Below are positions 35,414 through 44,306 of a DNA stretch of 64,000 bases, in pieces; positions within the stretch are counted from its first letter, which is position 1, and each line of letters begins with the position of its first letter. Under the pieces are notes generated by a model. It saw only the letters and a program-made list of their open reading frames with translations, was not told the origin of the DNA and ran no database searches. Position numbers and translations under genes: made by a program. The stretch spans positions 116,798 through 180,797 of the forward strand of contig NZ_GL982514.1 of NCBI RefSeq assembly GCF_000220255.1. Reading direction: 5' to 3'. The DNA comes from Prevotella pallens ATCC 700821. GTDB taxonomy: Bacteria > Bacteroidota > Bacteroidia > Bacteroidales > Bacteroidaceae.

Positions 35414-37835
35414 ACACAACCATAGCCACTTTATAGCAGCACGTGGCAGTTTGTTTTGCATAGCAATAGTTGTTTTGTTTGTGCTCACAGCTATGCTTTC
35501 GGCATGCAGCACAACCAGTGCTTTGCCAGAAGGTGAGCAACTTTACACGGGCATGACCCCCACCGAATACACCAACTACACCAAAAACGCCCACTTCAAT
35601 TCTGTGCAAGAAGAACTCGATATTGTGTTAGCCACAAAGCCAAATGCCTCTCTTTTTGGCAGTCCATCGCTAAAATCGCCCTTCCCTGTGGGGTTATGGA
35701 TATGGAATGCCTTCTCTCCCGATACCACAAAGTTTGGTAGATGGATAACAAGAGTGTTCGGTTCGCGACCCATTACCTTATCGAACGTGTCTCCCGACCT
35801 ACATGCTACGGTTGGAAAAAACCTGCTAAATAAGCGTGGATACTTCAATAATAAGATTACACACGAGCTTGTTCCGCAATCAAATAAGAAGAAAATAAAA
35901 CTGAAATACACCGTAAATATGGGACATTTGTGGACCATCGACAGTCTGCAATATGTAGATTTCCCACCCGATGCCGACAGTTTGATACAGGCTTCACGCC
36001 CTAATGCCATTATAAAAAATGGCGATGCTTTCGACGTTGCCACACTTGAACAAGAGCGACAACGCCTTACGAGCCTGTTTCGCAATAATGGTTACTACTA
36101 TTATAAGAACAATGACGCTAGCTATTTGGCAGATACCACCATCGTTCGAGGTAAAGTTATAACACGTTTGCAGCTTGCCGACTCCATAAATCCCATCGAT
36201 TTGAAACAGTGGCGCATAGGAAAAATAACGGTAAATCTGCAAAAAAACTTTATGGAAGAACTACGCCAACATCGCAAAAAACAAGGGTTCGACCTTAATT
36301 TCAACGGTAGACACTCGCCATTAAGGAGCAGAGTAATTGCCAACGACCTACAATTTCGCCCCGGCGACCTATACCAACAAAGCAAACACACAGAGACTAT
36401 GGAACGCCTAAACGCCACCAGACTGTTTACGGCGTCTAACATTTCGTTCAAACCAAGCAACTCTACAGACACCTGTAGCACGCTTAATGTAACGTTAGAC
36501 TTCATGTTCGACCGACCATACGACTTCTATGTGGAGGCTTACGGACGGGGAAAAACAACAGGAAAATATGGACCCGAATTGGTGGTAGGTGTAACTAAGC
36601 GTAACGCTTTCCGTGGTGCCGAACTGCTAAATGTGCGTTTGCACGGTGCATACGAGTGGACAACAAAACGTAGCAACGATGCTGGCACCACCGGACGCAT
36701 TAACGATTACCAATACGGAGCAGAGGTAAGCCTACAGTTTCCTCGTTTTCTTAATCCGTTTAAAACACCTCCTCGCATACTTCGCGAACGTATGCGAAAA
36801 CGCGAAGCTGCCGCTATTGCAGCTGGAAAACCTCTCACGCTGAAGCCACAACGTACCTATTTCGAATCGCCAATGACCACTTTGAGTGCTTCAACCAACG
36901 TTATTAAACGTGCACTCTACTTTAAACGCCACGTGGTAGCAGGCGAACTCACTTACAGTTGGGCACCCAGCGAACGCCATTCGTTCATTTTTAAACCCCT
37001 ATCGCTTACATACGAGTATATGAGAAGCGTAACCAACCGCTTTAAAGCACTCACCGATAGTGTGCCATATTTAGAAGTTTCTATGGCAGATCAGTTCATT
37101 CCGAAAGCCTTATTCCAGTATACGTACCAGAGTCCGAGCGGATATGCCAATCCAATAAGGTGGTGGTCTACAGTCAGCGAAGCCTCTAACGTGATCGCTT
37201 TAGGCTATTTGGCAAGCGGAGAAAAGTGGAATAAGCGTGGAAAAACCATGTTTAAAAATCCGTTTGCCCAGTTTGTAAAAATCGAAACTAACTTTACTAA
37301 ACTGTGGGCGCTATCTGGCAAGTCGTCTATAGCAGCCCATGCAAACGCAGGGGTGGTGTGGGCGTATGGCAACAGCAGGTTTGCTCCCTATTCAGAACAG
37401 TTCTTTGTGGGTGGCGCAAACAGCATTCGTGCCTTCAATGTGCGCGAAATTGGTCCGGGAACTTACCGTTCTGCATCGCTCGTACGGTCGTATGTAGAGC
37501 AAACTGGCGAGGTAAAGGTACAAGCAAATGTGGAATATCGTCCGCATTTGGTAGGAAATTTGTATGGTGCACTATTCCTCGATGCTGGCAATGTGTGGAC
37601 TTTGCACAGCGATGCCAGCAGACCGGGTTCGCAATTCCACTTTAACAACTTCTTTAAAGAGCTGGCTTTCGGCACAGGCGTAGGTCTTCGGTACGACATA
37701 GGCTTCTTTATGCTTCGTGTAGATTGGGGCATTGGTCTGCACGTTCCTTACGAAACCGGGTTGAATAGGCTCTATAATATTCGCCATTTTGGCGATGCGC
37801 AAGCCCTACATCTTGCCATTGGAATGCCTTTCTAA
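35397..37835 (+). CDS. tamL: TamL, BamA/TamA-family outer-membrane lipoprotein
   Basis: This 812-residue protein has a lipoprotein signal with L-S-A-C-S (Cys37), which distinguishes the Bacteroidota TamL from proteobacterial TamA. POTRA-like modules lie at about 120-380, and the Omp85 barrel fills the rest. The L6-type motif G-G-A-N-S-I-R-A-F lies near residue 675, and the protein ends in Phe, as Omp85 proteins do. It partners TamB in the envelope-spanning complex. The overlap with tamB supports a shared message. No terminator is evident before repeat R7. Confidence 0.92.
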   Translation: MKRNNKHNHSHFIAARGSLFCIAIVVLFVLTAMLSACSTTSALPEGEQLYTGMTPTEYTNYTKNAHFNSVQEELDIVLATKPNASLFGSPSLKSPFPVGLWIWNAFSPDTTKFGRWITRVFGSRPITLSNVSPDLHATVGKNLLNKRGYFNNKITHELVPQSNKKKIKLKYTVNMGHLWTIDSLQYVDFPPDADSLIQASRPNAIIKNGDAFDVATLEQERQRLTSLFRNNGYYYYKNNDASYLADTTIVRGKVITRLQLADSINPIDLKQWRIGKITVNLQKNFMEELRQHRKKQGFDLNFNGRHSPLRSRVIANDLQFRPGDLYQQSKHTETMERLNATRLFTASNISFKPSNSTDTCSTLNVTLDFMFDRPYDFYVEAYGRGKTTGKYGPELVVGVTKRNAFRGAELLNVRLHGAYEWTTKRSNDAGTTGRINDYQYGAEVSLQFPRFLNPFKTPPRILRERMRKREAAAIAAGKPLTLKPQRTYFESPMTTLSASTNVIKRALYFKRHVVAGELTYSWAPSERHSFIFKPLSLTYEYMRSVTNRFKALTDSVPYLEVSMADQFIPKALFQYTYQSPSGYANPIRWWSTVSEASNVIALGYLASGEKWNKRGKTMFKNPFAQFVKIETNFTKLWALSGKSSIAAHANAGVVWAYGNSRFAPYSEQFFVGGANSIRAFNVREIGPGTYRSASLVRSYVEQTGEVKVQANVEYRPHLVGNLYGALFLDAGNVWTLHSDASRPGSQFHFNNFFKELAFGTGVGLRYDIGFFMLRVDWGIGLHVPYETGLNRLYNIRHFGDAQALHLAIGMPF

Positions 37836-37934
37836 TGCTTATAGAAGGCATAAAAACTTAGGAAATGTTTCCTCCATTTGCCACAAACATATTGCAATAA
37901 TATTGCTAACTGTATATGCGGAGGCACTATAAAT

Positions 37935-38415
37935 ATCGCCCTACGGCTGCTTTTGGACCGCCATTTCGTTGTAAACGAATTGGAAAAATGTTGCTTATGA
38001 TTTGCCGTTCTGTTACGAACGGTTAGCCAAAACGCAACGAATGTGCTGAGAAATATCTACATCTATTTCGTGAAGTATTCACACTCAACCACGAAATACA
38101 TTTCTACCGATTTGCAACAACATAACATTCAAAAAACAAAAACCATACTTTTGCAATGTAAAAACCCCCTTTTTGCACGACAAAAACCATACTTTTGCAC
38201 GGTAAAAACCATACTTTTGTATGGCGAATATGTAACGTACAGATAACGAACACGTTGCGAACACCATGGAATGTGTTTCAAACAGATTGCGAATGTGTGG
38301 CGAATATATATATGCGGACACGATAAATCGGTCCCCTACAGCTGCTGACGGTCTGCCAATAACGTTGCTAACGGTTTGCGAAAATGCAATGTTCGAAAAC
38401 GAAAATTACTCTTTT
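37935..38415. repeat. Intergenic composite repeat, copy R7
   Basis: This block includes a segment matching R3 in inverse orientation (ACATTCAAAAAACAAAAACC region), three CCATACTTTTGCA modules with a CCCCCTTTTTGCA module between the first two (38139-38218), and the core at 38315-38339 followed by CAGCTGCTGACGGTCTGCC as in R5. Non-coding. Confidence 0.8.
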
Positions 38416-38444
38416 ATATCGCAAAAAAGGGGATTTATAAATAG

Positions 38445-38487
38445 AAAGAGCCTGTTTCGATATGCGAAACAGGCTCTTTTGTTTTTC
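38445..38487. terminator. Strong terminator hairpin
   Basis: The 15-bp arms AAAGAGCCTGTTTCG (38445-38459) and CGAAACAGGCTCTTT (38465-38479) pair perfectly around a 5-nt loop. T-rich sequence follows on the plus strand. It may serve tamB-tamL and also the convergent gene at 38672. Confidence 0.85.
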
Positions 38488-38671
38488 TAAACATTTTTCT
38501 TTGAATTGCTAAACAGCAATCGACACATTGTTAAACCCTAATTGGACGGCATATCACAACAGCATTCCATTGTATTTCTGCTATAACTTTGTGTTACATT
38601 TGGCTTAAATCTGCCGAACCACTAATATCCAATTAGGGGTTAAACTGGCGAGTGCTGTTAAGCTATACCCA

Positions 38672-41089
38672 TTAGTTAGCGTAAGGAGAGGTCCTCCAAA
38701 GACGTACAGGGGCACTCATAATGAAGTTAAGTTTAAATCTTGGATCATCTTTTGCGCCTTGAGCTACATCACCATTAACAGGAACGTTTACATAAAGATA
38801 GTGTTGGAAGAAGCCACAAGTCTCGTTTCCGCCCTGCGAACCCATGAAAGCAACCGCCTGTTTAGGTAGAACATTATTCAATCCAAGCATTGCTCCGGTG
38901 CGATCAGAGCCCTTTGGATTATATCTTCCTGTGGTTGTTGTATTGTCAGGAGTCCAATATTGTGTACACTTTCCTAAGGTTGATGTGTCGTAATACCAGA
39001 ACGTTTGGTTTCCAGCAGAGGTAGAACTGTTCACTCCTGCGTATGGAAATATACGCTTAGTATCGGTTGGATAGGTGGTACCATTACTTGGATCAGCCCA
39101 GAAATCCTCCGTATCTATGTCGTCCATATCCAGTACAAAGCGTGGACCAAGGTAGCGTTGGGTGAGCACAGCTGCCCCATTTACATCTTCGTAGCGTATA
39201 GTATAGCGATAGTTATTATTGTCTATCCATGTTGGATTGCCATCAAGTCCTGCGCTAACTTGTCCTTGAGAAGCTGTTACATGCCCCATATAAACCTGGC
39301 CTTCTCCGCTATTGGTAATGTAATCGGGCTTTTTCGACATACCAATCATATAGGCAATAAGTTTGCCGTTGCTATCTTTCACACCCTTAGAATAGGAATG
39401 AAACACAAGTTTAGTGGTGCTCCAACCCGGTAATTTGGCAGGAGAAACAAAGCCAACAGCATACTTATAGTTTGTACCAGCATTGCGGAAGCCAGCAAAA
39501 CCATAGTATTGTGCAATGATGCTACGCCAGTATTCGTTGCCAGCAAACATATATCCAGACGGTATAGAAGCCAGTTTGTCGGTTATCTTTTCTGTGTTTG
39601 CAACATATTCTTGGTAAGTATAGCGTTTTGTATTAGCCACATTATAATCGTTATCAACCGACAATTCAGCTTCAGTACCAAAGTTATCGTGTTTTGCAAT
39701 GTAGCTTAATGGTGGGAATTTGTATACCACACTGCCCCTTGCCGGATAGTTAGCACCCGATGTATAAGGTTTTAACGAACCGTAAGCAGGTATCATATTG
39801 ATAGACGAAGGCACAACTTTAGTAGCCGAACTGGTCTCTGTAGGCACAGCCATCAGTAGGAACTGTGTTTTAGCAATACGGTTTACGGTGTAATTAGTGC
39901 TTGTTGCAGATTCTGTATTATCATTATACAACTTCACAGCCTGTGTTTGTGGAGCCATCCAAACATATATGTAGCTGGGTGCTTCGCTATTATTTGGAAC
40001 ATTATCGAAGTTGTTTCCTGTTGCATCTTTTAGGAAAGTGTGGTCGTAATAAGTAAGTGCTGTATTGAATTTCTTACTTAAATCGTTGTCAGCCTTAGCA
40101 TCATTAGCCTTCTCTTCAGCATAGTTTGCAATGTATTCGCCCTTAATACGGAAGTGTTTTTTGGCAATAAGACCATCTGATCCTATCATTGCATTGTCGG
40201 TTAATGGGCGTTGATAGAACTTAAAAGCCTTGAAAGCATCTTGGAAAGAGGTAGATGTTGCCGATGCAATTTGGGCATCTTCTGTGTCAATTAAGTCGGT
40301 TGTTGGAACCTCATCAAATACTTTTAAGTCGAACTGACCACACAAAATGTTGCTTGTTATTATGCGAACGCCATTGTATTTAAAGCCAAATCCGGTTTTG
40401 TTAGTAACCTTTAGTCGGACTATTGAGCCAAATTGTTTAAAGCGAACAGGGTCTTTTGCCTTAATAGTTTTATTGGTTTGGTTGGTTTCTAACTTACGCC
40501 AGCTGAACACGTATGGTATGTTTGCACCCCATTTAACCTTGTTTCCAGCAACATCTCGTGCCACATGTCCTTCCACAAAACCATTAAATTTCACCTGATT
40601 AACACCAGGAAGAGGCTCTCCACCCAGTATTCCGCACACAAACCATGTACCCTTACTGAGGTCGGTACCCGCCTTCATCTCGAACGTTTCGGTTGGTTCG
40701 AGCGTTAAATTTCCCCCTTTTGCGTAGGTCCATTTGGTAATAACCTTTGTTACAGGCTGTGTTGTGTCGGTGCTTTTAAATATTAATAGCACTGGCACTT
40801 TGGTACCATTGGTAAGCTCTGTGCCCTCGTTTGTACCCTTGTTGTATATACCTACGGGAGTAGGAAAGCCAGTGTTGTCGTCTGTTTCGTATCCAATGGC
40901 GTTGTTTGGAGGGTCTGCTCTAGTAGTAAGAGCAGGTTTGTCGGCTTGCATATTGCCGTCCATTGCCATCGAAACAGTAATACCTGGTAGGTTGTTTTCG
41001 TTGTTTGTATTGTCTATAATGTCCTTATCTGTACAGCTTGCAAATAGTAATGCGCATATTGCAAGGTATGAATAGAATAATTGTTTCAT
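38672..41089 (-). CDS. Fimbrillin-like surface lipoprotein
   Basis: This 805-residue lipoprotein has the signal L-L-F-A-S-C with Cys19. The N-terminus D-K-D-I-I-D-N and the first domain (about 40-260), with T-T-R-A-D and a conserved K-F-Q-F-G-S-I-V-R-L-like segment (F-K-Q-F-G-S-I-V-R-L-K-V), follow the pattern of FimA/Mfa fimbrillin-type proteins. Such proteins are lipid-processed and then polymerise into fimbriae or act as tip adhesins. A long C-terminal region (about 400-800, rich in Y, W, N and G) is less familiar and suggests a large tip or accessory subunit. It is 80 bp downstream of the 58-residue small-protein gene, probably on one message. Family call by pattern, not by search. Confidence 0.65.
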   Translation of the reverse strand: MKQLFYSYLAICALLFASCTDKDIIDNTNNENNLPGITVSMAMDGNMQADKPALTTRADPPNNAIGYETDDNTGFPTPVGIYNKGTNEGTELTNGTKVPVLLIFKSTDTTQPVTKVITKWTYAKGGNLTLEPTETFEMKAGTDLSKGTWFVCGILGGEPLPGVNQVKFNGFVEGHVARDVAGNKVKWGANIPYVFSWRKLETNQTNKTIKAKDPVRFKQFGSIVRLKVTNKTGFGFKYNGVRIITSNILCGQFDLKVFDEVPTTDLIDTEDAQIASATSTSFQDAFKAFKFYQRPLTDNAMIGSDGLIAKKHFRIKGEYIANYAEEKANDAKADNDLSKKFNTALTYYDHTFLKDATGNNFDNVPNNSEAPSYIYVWMAPQTQAVKLYNDNTESATSTNYTVNRIAKTQFLLMAVPTETSSATKVVPSSINMIPAYGSLKPYTSGANYPARGSVVYKFPPLSYIAKHDNFGTEAELSVDNDYNVANTKRYTYQEYVANTEKITDKLASIPSGYMFAGNEYWRSIIAQYYGFAGFRNAGTNYKYAVGFVSPAKLPGWSTTKLVFHSYSKGVKDSNGKLIAYMIGMSKKPDYITNSGEGQVYMGHVTASQGQVSAGLDGNPTWIDNNNYRYTIRYEDVNGAAVLTQRYLGPRFVLDMDDIDTEDFWADPSNGTTYPTDTKRIFPYAGVNSSTSAGNQTFWYYDTSTLGKCTQYWTPDNTTTTGRYNPKGSDRTGAMLGLNNVLPKQAVAFMGSQGGNETCGFFQHYLYVNVPVNGDVAQGAKDDPRFKLNFIMSAPVRLWRTSPYAN

Positions 41090-41169
41090 AAAAAATAAGT
41101 TGTAAAAGAGTTTTTTGCAGGACGATTTTCGCCCTCCTATAGTTACAAAATTCTAGTAAAATTGGTTCG

Positions 41170-41346
41170 TTAAGGGTCTTGATCATCTATTCCTCCCGTA
41201 TTATCTTCGGGATCAGGTTCGTCATTTGCTGGGTCTAAGTGCCCATGTATCGGACTTCCTGCGTGGAAACCACCCTCCAAAAGTTCATCGGTGTAGAGGC
41301 TTAATACCTCAAATAAGGGCTTAACATACAGTTTCTTCGTTACCAT
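41170..41346 (-). CDS. Small 58-residue protein with L-L-E-G-G motif
   Basis: The start at 41346 gives M-V-T-K-K-L-Y-V-K-P-L-F-E-V, which is the hallmark opening of short Prevotella proteins (K-x-Y-x-K-P-x-x-E-V). A longer frame upstream exists, but its extra residues look like leader DNA. A double glycine at residues 25-26 is followed by a His-rich stretch and an acidic D-E-P-D-P-E-D tail. Proteins of this type occur in many copies in Prevotella, often before surface-protein genes; their role is unknown. It probably shares a transcript with the fimbrillin-like gene. Confidence 0.65.
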   Translation of the reverse strand: MVTKKLYVKPLFEVLSLYTDELLEGGFHAGSPIHGHLDPANDEPDPEDNTGGIDDQDP

Positions 41347-41487
41347 AAATGTTGTTTTAAAATTCTTTTTTAAGTTATTTCCGTTAATCTGAATATACAA
41401 AACTACTAATGTTAGTGGTTTGAGCATCGTTTAAAGCCGTGGCTCTTTCTCAACAAAAGTTTGCTTCTATAGTCTCAGAATTCGGTG

Positions 41488-41495
41488 CAAAGTTA
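41488..41495 (-). promoter_or_regulatory. Probable -7 box for the 58-residue protein and fimbrillin-like gene
   Basis: TAACTTTG on the minus strand (41495-41488) matches TAnnTTTG. The -33 element is weak. A leader of about 130 nt is predicted. Confidence 0.55.
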
Positions 41496-41597
41496 GATAT
41501 TATATTCTCTTTTTCAGAACATTGGAATTTGTTTTAATGATAATTAAAGATGATTTTATAATTTTGTTTCGTTAATATTCTATAATAGTATTGTGTT

Positions 41598-41650
41598 TTT
41601 GACACACCATTAAGATATATAATGTATCTTTGCGATATCAAAATGATATT
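41598..41650 (+). promoter_or_regulatory. Promoter and palindromic operator of the SPFH operon
   Basis: TTTG (41598-41601) and TATCTTTG (41625-41632) form a promoter with a 23-bp spacer. A palindrome ATATCA-AAA-TGATAT (41635-41649) covers the predicted transcription start. The operon encodes a ribbon-helix-helix protein, so self-repression through this site is a reasonable guess. Confidence 0.6.
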
Positions 41651-41686
41651 ATAAAACATACGAAAACGGATTAAAATAATACGACT

Positions 41687-42652
41687 ATGGAAAAGAAAGA
41701 ATTTGCCTTTAAAGGCACAGTAGTGAATGGTTTTGCTATGCTAAGCCTAACGCTTGCATTGTTGTTGTGTGGCATTGCCAGTGCCATATATGGTTTTGCG
41801 CAAGAAGACAACAATGCCAACGGAGGCTTATTTGTTGGTTTGGGTGTTGCATTAATAGTGTGTATGATATGCGTAATGTGCGGTTTTGTGAAAATAGAAC
41901 CTAACGAAGCTCGTGTAATGGTGTTCTTCGGACAATACAAGGGTACGTTTACCACTGTAGGTTTCCACTGGGTGAACCCCTTTATTAGTACAAAACGACT
42001 ATCGTTTAGGGCACGAAACATAGACGCTGCCCCCATTAAGGTGAACGACAAAACAGGTAATCCGGTTTTAATTGGTATGATGTTGGTGTGGCGATTAAGG
42101 GATACTTACAAGGCAATATTCGAGATTGACTCTGAAGCAATGGCAACATCGGTAGACGAAAACGGCAAAGTTAATCCTGTAAGCAATATTATGATGGCAT
42201 TCGAACGCTTTGTTCGCATACAAGGCGATGCGGCTTTGCGACACGTAGCTGGTCAATATGCATACGATAACACCGACGATGACAAGACAGCACAGACACT
42301 TAGAGACAACAGCGAAGAGATAAACAAACTGTTGGAACAGACGCTTGACGAACGATTAGATATGGCTGGAATAGAAATTATAGAGGCTCGCATTAACTAT
42401 TTGGCATACGCTCCCGAGATAGCAGCCGTAATGTTGCGTCGCCAACAAGCCTCTGCCATAATCTCTGCCCGCGAAAAGATAGTGGAAGGAGCGGTTTCTA
42501 TGGTAGACATGGCACTGAAAAAACTAGACAAAGAGAACGTTGTGGCTTTAGACGACGATAAGAAAGCGGCTATGGTGAGCAACCTTATGGTGGTGCTATG
42601 TAGCGAAAACGCCACCCAACCAGTGGTAAATTCGGGCACACTGAATATGTAA
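41687..42652 (+). CDS. SPFH/Band 7 membrane protein
   Basis: This 321-residue protein has two N-terminal helices (about residues 13-36 and 47-67). The SPFH domain follows (about 68-300), with V-K-I-E-P-N-E-A-R-V-M-V-F-F-G and G-F-H-W-V-N-P-F. A coiled-coil part around R-R-Q-Q-A-S-A-I-I-S-A-R-E-K-I-V-E-G-A-V is typical of the stomatin/flotillin superfamily. SPFH proteins form large membrane rings that organise microdomains or protect proteases. The pairing with a small ribbon-helix-helix protein and a small membrane protein appears in other Bacteroidota; the shared function is not known. Confidence 0.88.
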   Translation: MEKKEFAFKGTVVNGFAMLSLTLALLLCGIASAIYGFAQEDNNANGGLFVGLGVALIVCMICVMCGFVKIEPNEARVMVFFGQYKGTFTTVGFHWVNPFISTKRLSFRARNIDAAPIKVNDKTGNPVLIGMMLVWRLRDTYKAIFEIDSEAMATSVDENGKVNPVSNIMMAFERFVRIQGDAALRHVAGQYAYDNTDDDKTAQTLRDNSEEINKLLEQTLDERLDMAGIEIIEARINYLAYAPEIAAVMLRRQQASAIISAREKIVEGAVSMVDMALKKLDKENVVALDDDKKAAMVSNLMVVLCSENATQPVVNSGTLNM

Positions 42653-42759
42653 ACCAAACATTATAGAGGCACTCTGCCCACACCTTATATATATAAGTGC
42701 GTGCCGAGTGCCGTGCCTATGCACTGTAAAAACGTGTTGTTGGCATAAGCTAAAACTAT

Positions 42760-42984
42760 ATGGCAAAGAAAGAAAATAACACAAAAAGCTTTATTCTTAG
42801 GGTAGATGCTACCACAATGGGGGCAATAGAGAAATGGGCTGCCGATGAGTTTCGCTCCACAAACGGACAGTTACAGTGGATAATAACCGAAGCTCTGCGC
42901 AAAGCACACCGCCTTCCAAAGCAGCAACTAAGAGACAAAGCCGAAACAAAAACAACAAATAAAGACAATGAAAACACCAATTGA
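42760..42984 (+). CDS. Arc-like ribbon-helix-helix DNA-binding protein
   Basis: This 74-residue protein has an Arc/MetJ-type fold. A beta strand K-S-F-I-L-R-V-D (9-16) is followed by helix A (T-M-G-A-I-E-K-W-A-A-D-E-F) and helix B (N-G-Q-L-Q-W-I-I-T-E-A-L-R-K-A). A charged tail is rich in K, T, N and E. It lies 107 bp after the SPFH gene and overlaps the next gene by 17 bp. It could repress its own operon through the palindrome at 41635-41649. Confidence 0.8.
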   Translation: MAKKENNTKSFILRVDATTMGAIEKWAADEFRSTNGQLQWIITEALRKAHRLPKQQLRDKAETKTTNKDNENTN

Positions 42985-43450
42985 AGATTTACGTTTACCT
43001 CGTACTACCGAATCGACACTATACGAAGTGGGGTCGGCAATTATGCTTCTGCTTGCATGGATAGCAGGCGTTATGGCAACAAATGCACACAGAAAGAATG
43101 GAGTAATTATTACTGTGCTACTTGTTTTTACTATTGTTGCGGCAATAGCACACTACATTTCGTATCGGCCAGGTATGCGTTGGGATAACAACAACTTCCA
43201 CCCTGCAAACGTTCGAGAGGCTATAGTGGTATCAAAGTTCTATCGTGTGTTTGCCATAGAACTAACATCGTTAGGTTTGGTTATGGCTCTTATGGCGTTG
43301 TGGGATATGAAATTCCAAGAATCGTCCACAGTTTTCACAATAGTTACACTTGCTATTATAGTGGTAAACTATATGCTTACAGCAAGAAAACTAATGCGGA
43401 TACGTGATGATGAGTGGCGAAAACAACAACAGAACAACCAAAAAGAGTAA
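42968..43450 (+). CDS. Small integral membrane protein
   Basis: This 160-residue protein has four predicted helices (about 22-40, 47-65, 95-113 and 120-137). It ends in a basic, Gln-rich tail, and there is a W-D-N-N-N-F-H-P-A-N loop between helices 2 and 3. It resembles DUF1648-like or SdpI-like membrane proteins, but the match is not certain. It is translated from an ATG inside the end of the ribbon-helix-helix gene. A terminator made from a repeat module starts 8 bp after its stop. Confidence 0.7.
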   Translation: MKTPIEDLRLPRTTESTLYEVGSAIMLLLAWIAGVMATNAHRKNGVIITVLLVFTIVAAIAHYISYRPGMRWDNNNFHPANVREAIVVSKFYRVFAIELTSLGLVMALMALWDMKFQESSTVFTIVTLAIIVVNYMLTARKLMRIRDDEWRKQQQNNQKE

Positions 43451-43454
43451 TGTA

Positions 43455-44270
43455 GTTCCCCCTTCTTGCAATGCAAAAAGGGGGTTTTTGCAATGTAAAA
43501 GTATGGTTTTTGCACGCCAAAAACCATACTTTTGTAATACAAAAAGGTGGTTTTTCGCAAAGCATTGTTATACAAACAGTTACACAATATTTCTTTTCTC
43601 ATATTTTGTTTCCACCGTAGGCATTGCAATTAGTAATATTTTGCATACCAAAATGGGTTGTTTTTGTTGATGATGCGGGCGCGATGAATCAGCCCTTACG
43701 CCTTGCGGAATGCACGCTGCGTATATATTGCGTAATAAATAACCCTTTCGGAATGTTCGTTGATATATATTACACGATGAATAAATCATTTTGGGTTATT
43801 CGTTGATATATCTTTCGTTCTCTATTTGGTAATGTTTTTCGAATGGAGAATGTGTTTTTCCACGTTCACCCCGTAGGCGTAGGGGACCGATTTATCGTGC
43901 CCGTGTCCACGAAATTCCCTGAATTGGTGTTGCGTTTTTCCACCGTTGGTATTGCAATTCATTGTACCACACCCGCGTAATTCCACAAAATGGCGTTGCA
44001 ATTTGCATCATTTCGATACATTAAAACCATTTGGTTTGGATTGAAAAACGGGCACGATGAATCGGCCCCTACGCCTTGCGGTGTGTTCGCTGCCATATAT
44101 TTGCGCAAAAAAATGAATATTGCGGAATGTTTGTTGCCATACATTTTGTATGATAAATACGCCTTTCGGAATGTTCGTTGCATATATATTGCGTAATAAA
44201 TAACCCTTTCGGAATGCACGCTGCCGTATATTTTACACAACGAATAAGCCATTTTGTTGCAGAAAAGAAC
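43455..44270. repeat. Intergenic composite repeat cluster, copy R8
   Basis: This is the largest cluster. CCCCC/GGGGG and GTATGG modules lie at 43458-43560, and three cores at 43675-43699, 43879-43904 and 44048-44072. Repeated TTTCGGAATG(T/C)(T/A)CG elements each sit near ATATAT. Bases 43988-44134 repeat 13241-13385 almost exactly. Several short frames here are repeat artefacts. Confidence 0.85.
43458..43489 (+). terminator. Terminator of the SPFH operon built from a repeat module
   Basis: CCCCCTT (43458-43464) pairs with AAGGGGG (43478-43484), followed by five T. It begins 8 bp after the last stop codon of the operon. Confidence 0.75.
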
Positions 44271-44306
44271 AACTTATTTGCCTCAGTATTAATGCTTAAC
44301 CATTGT

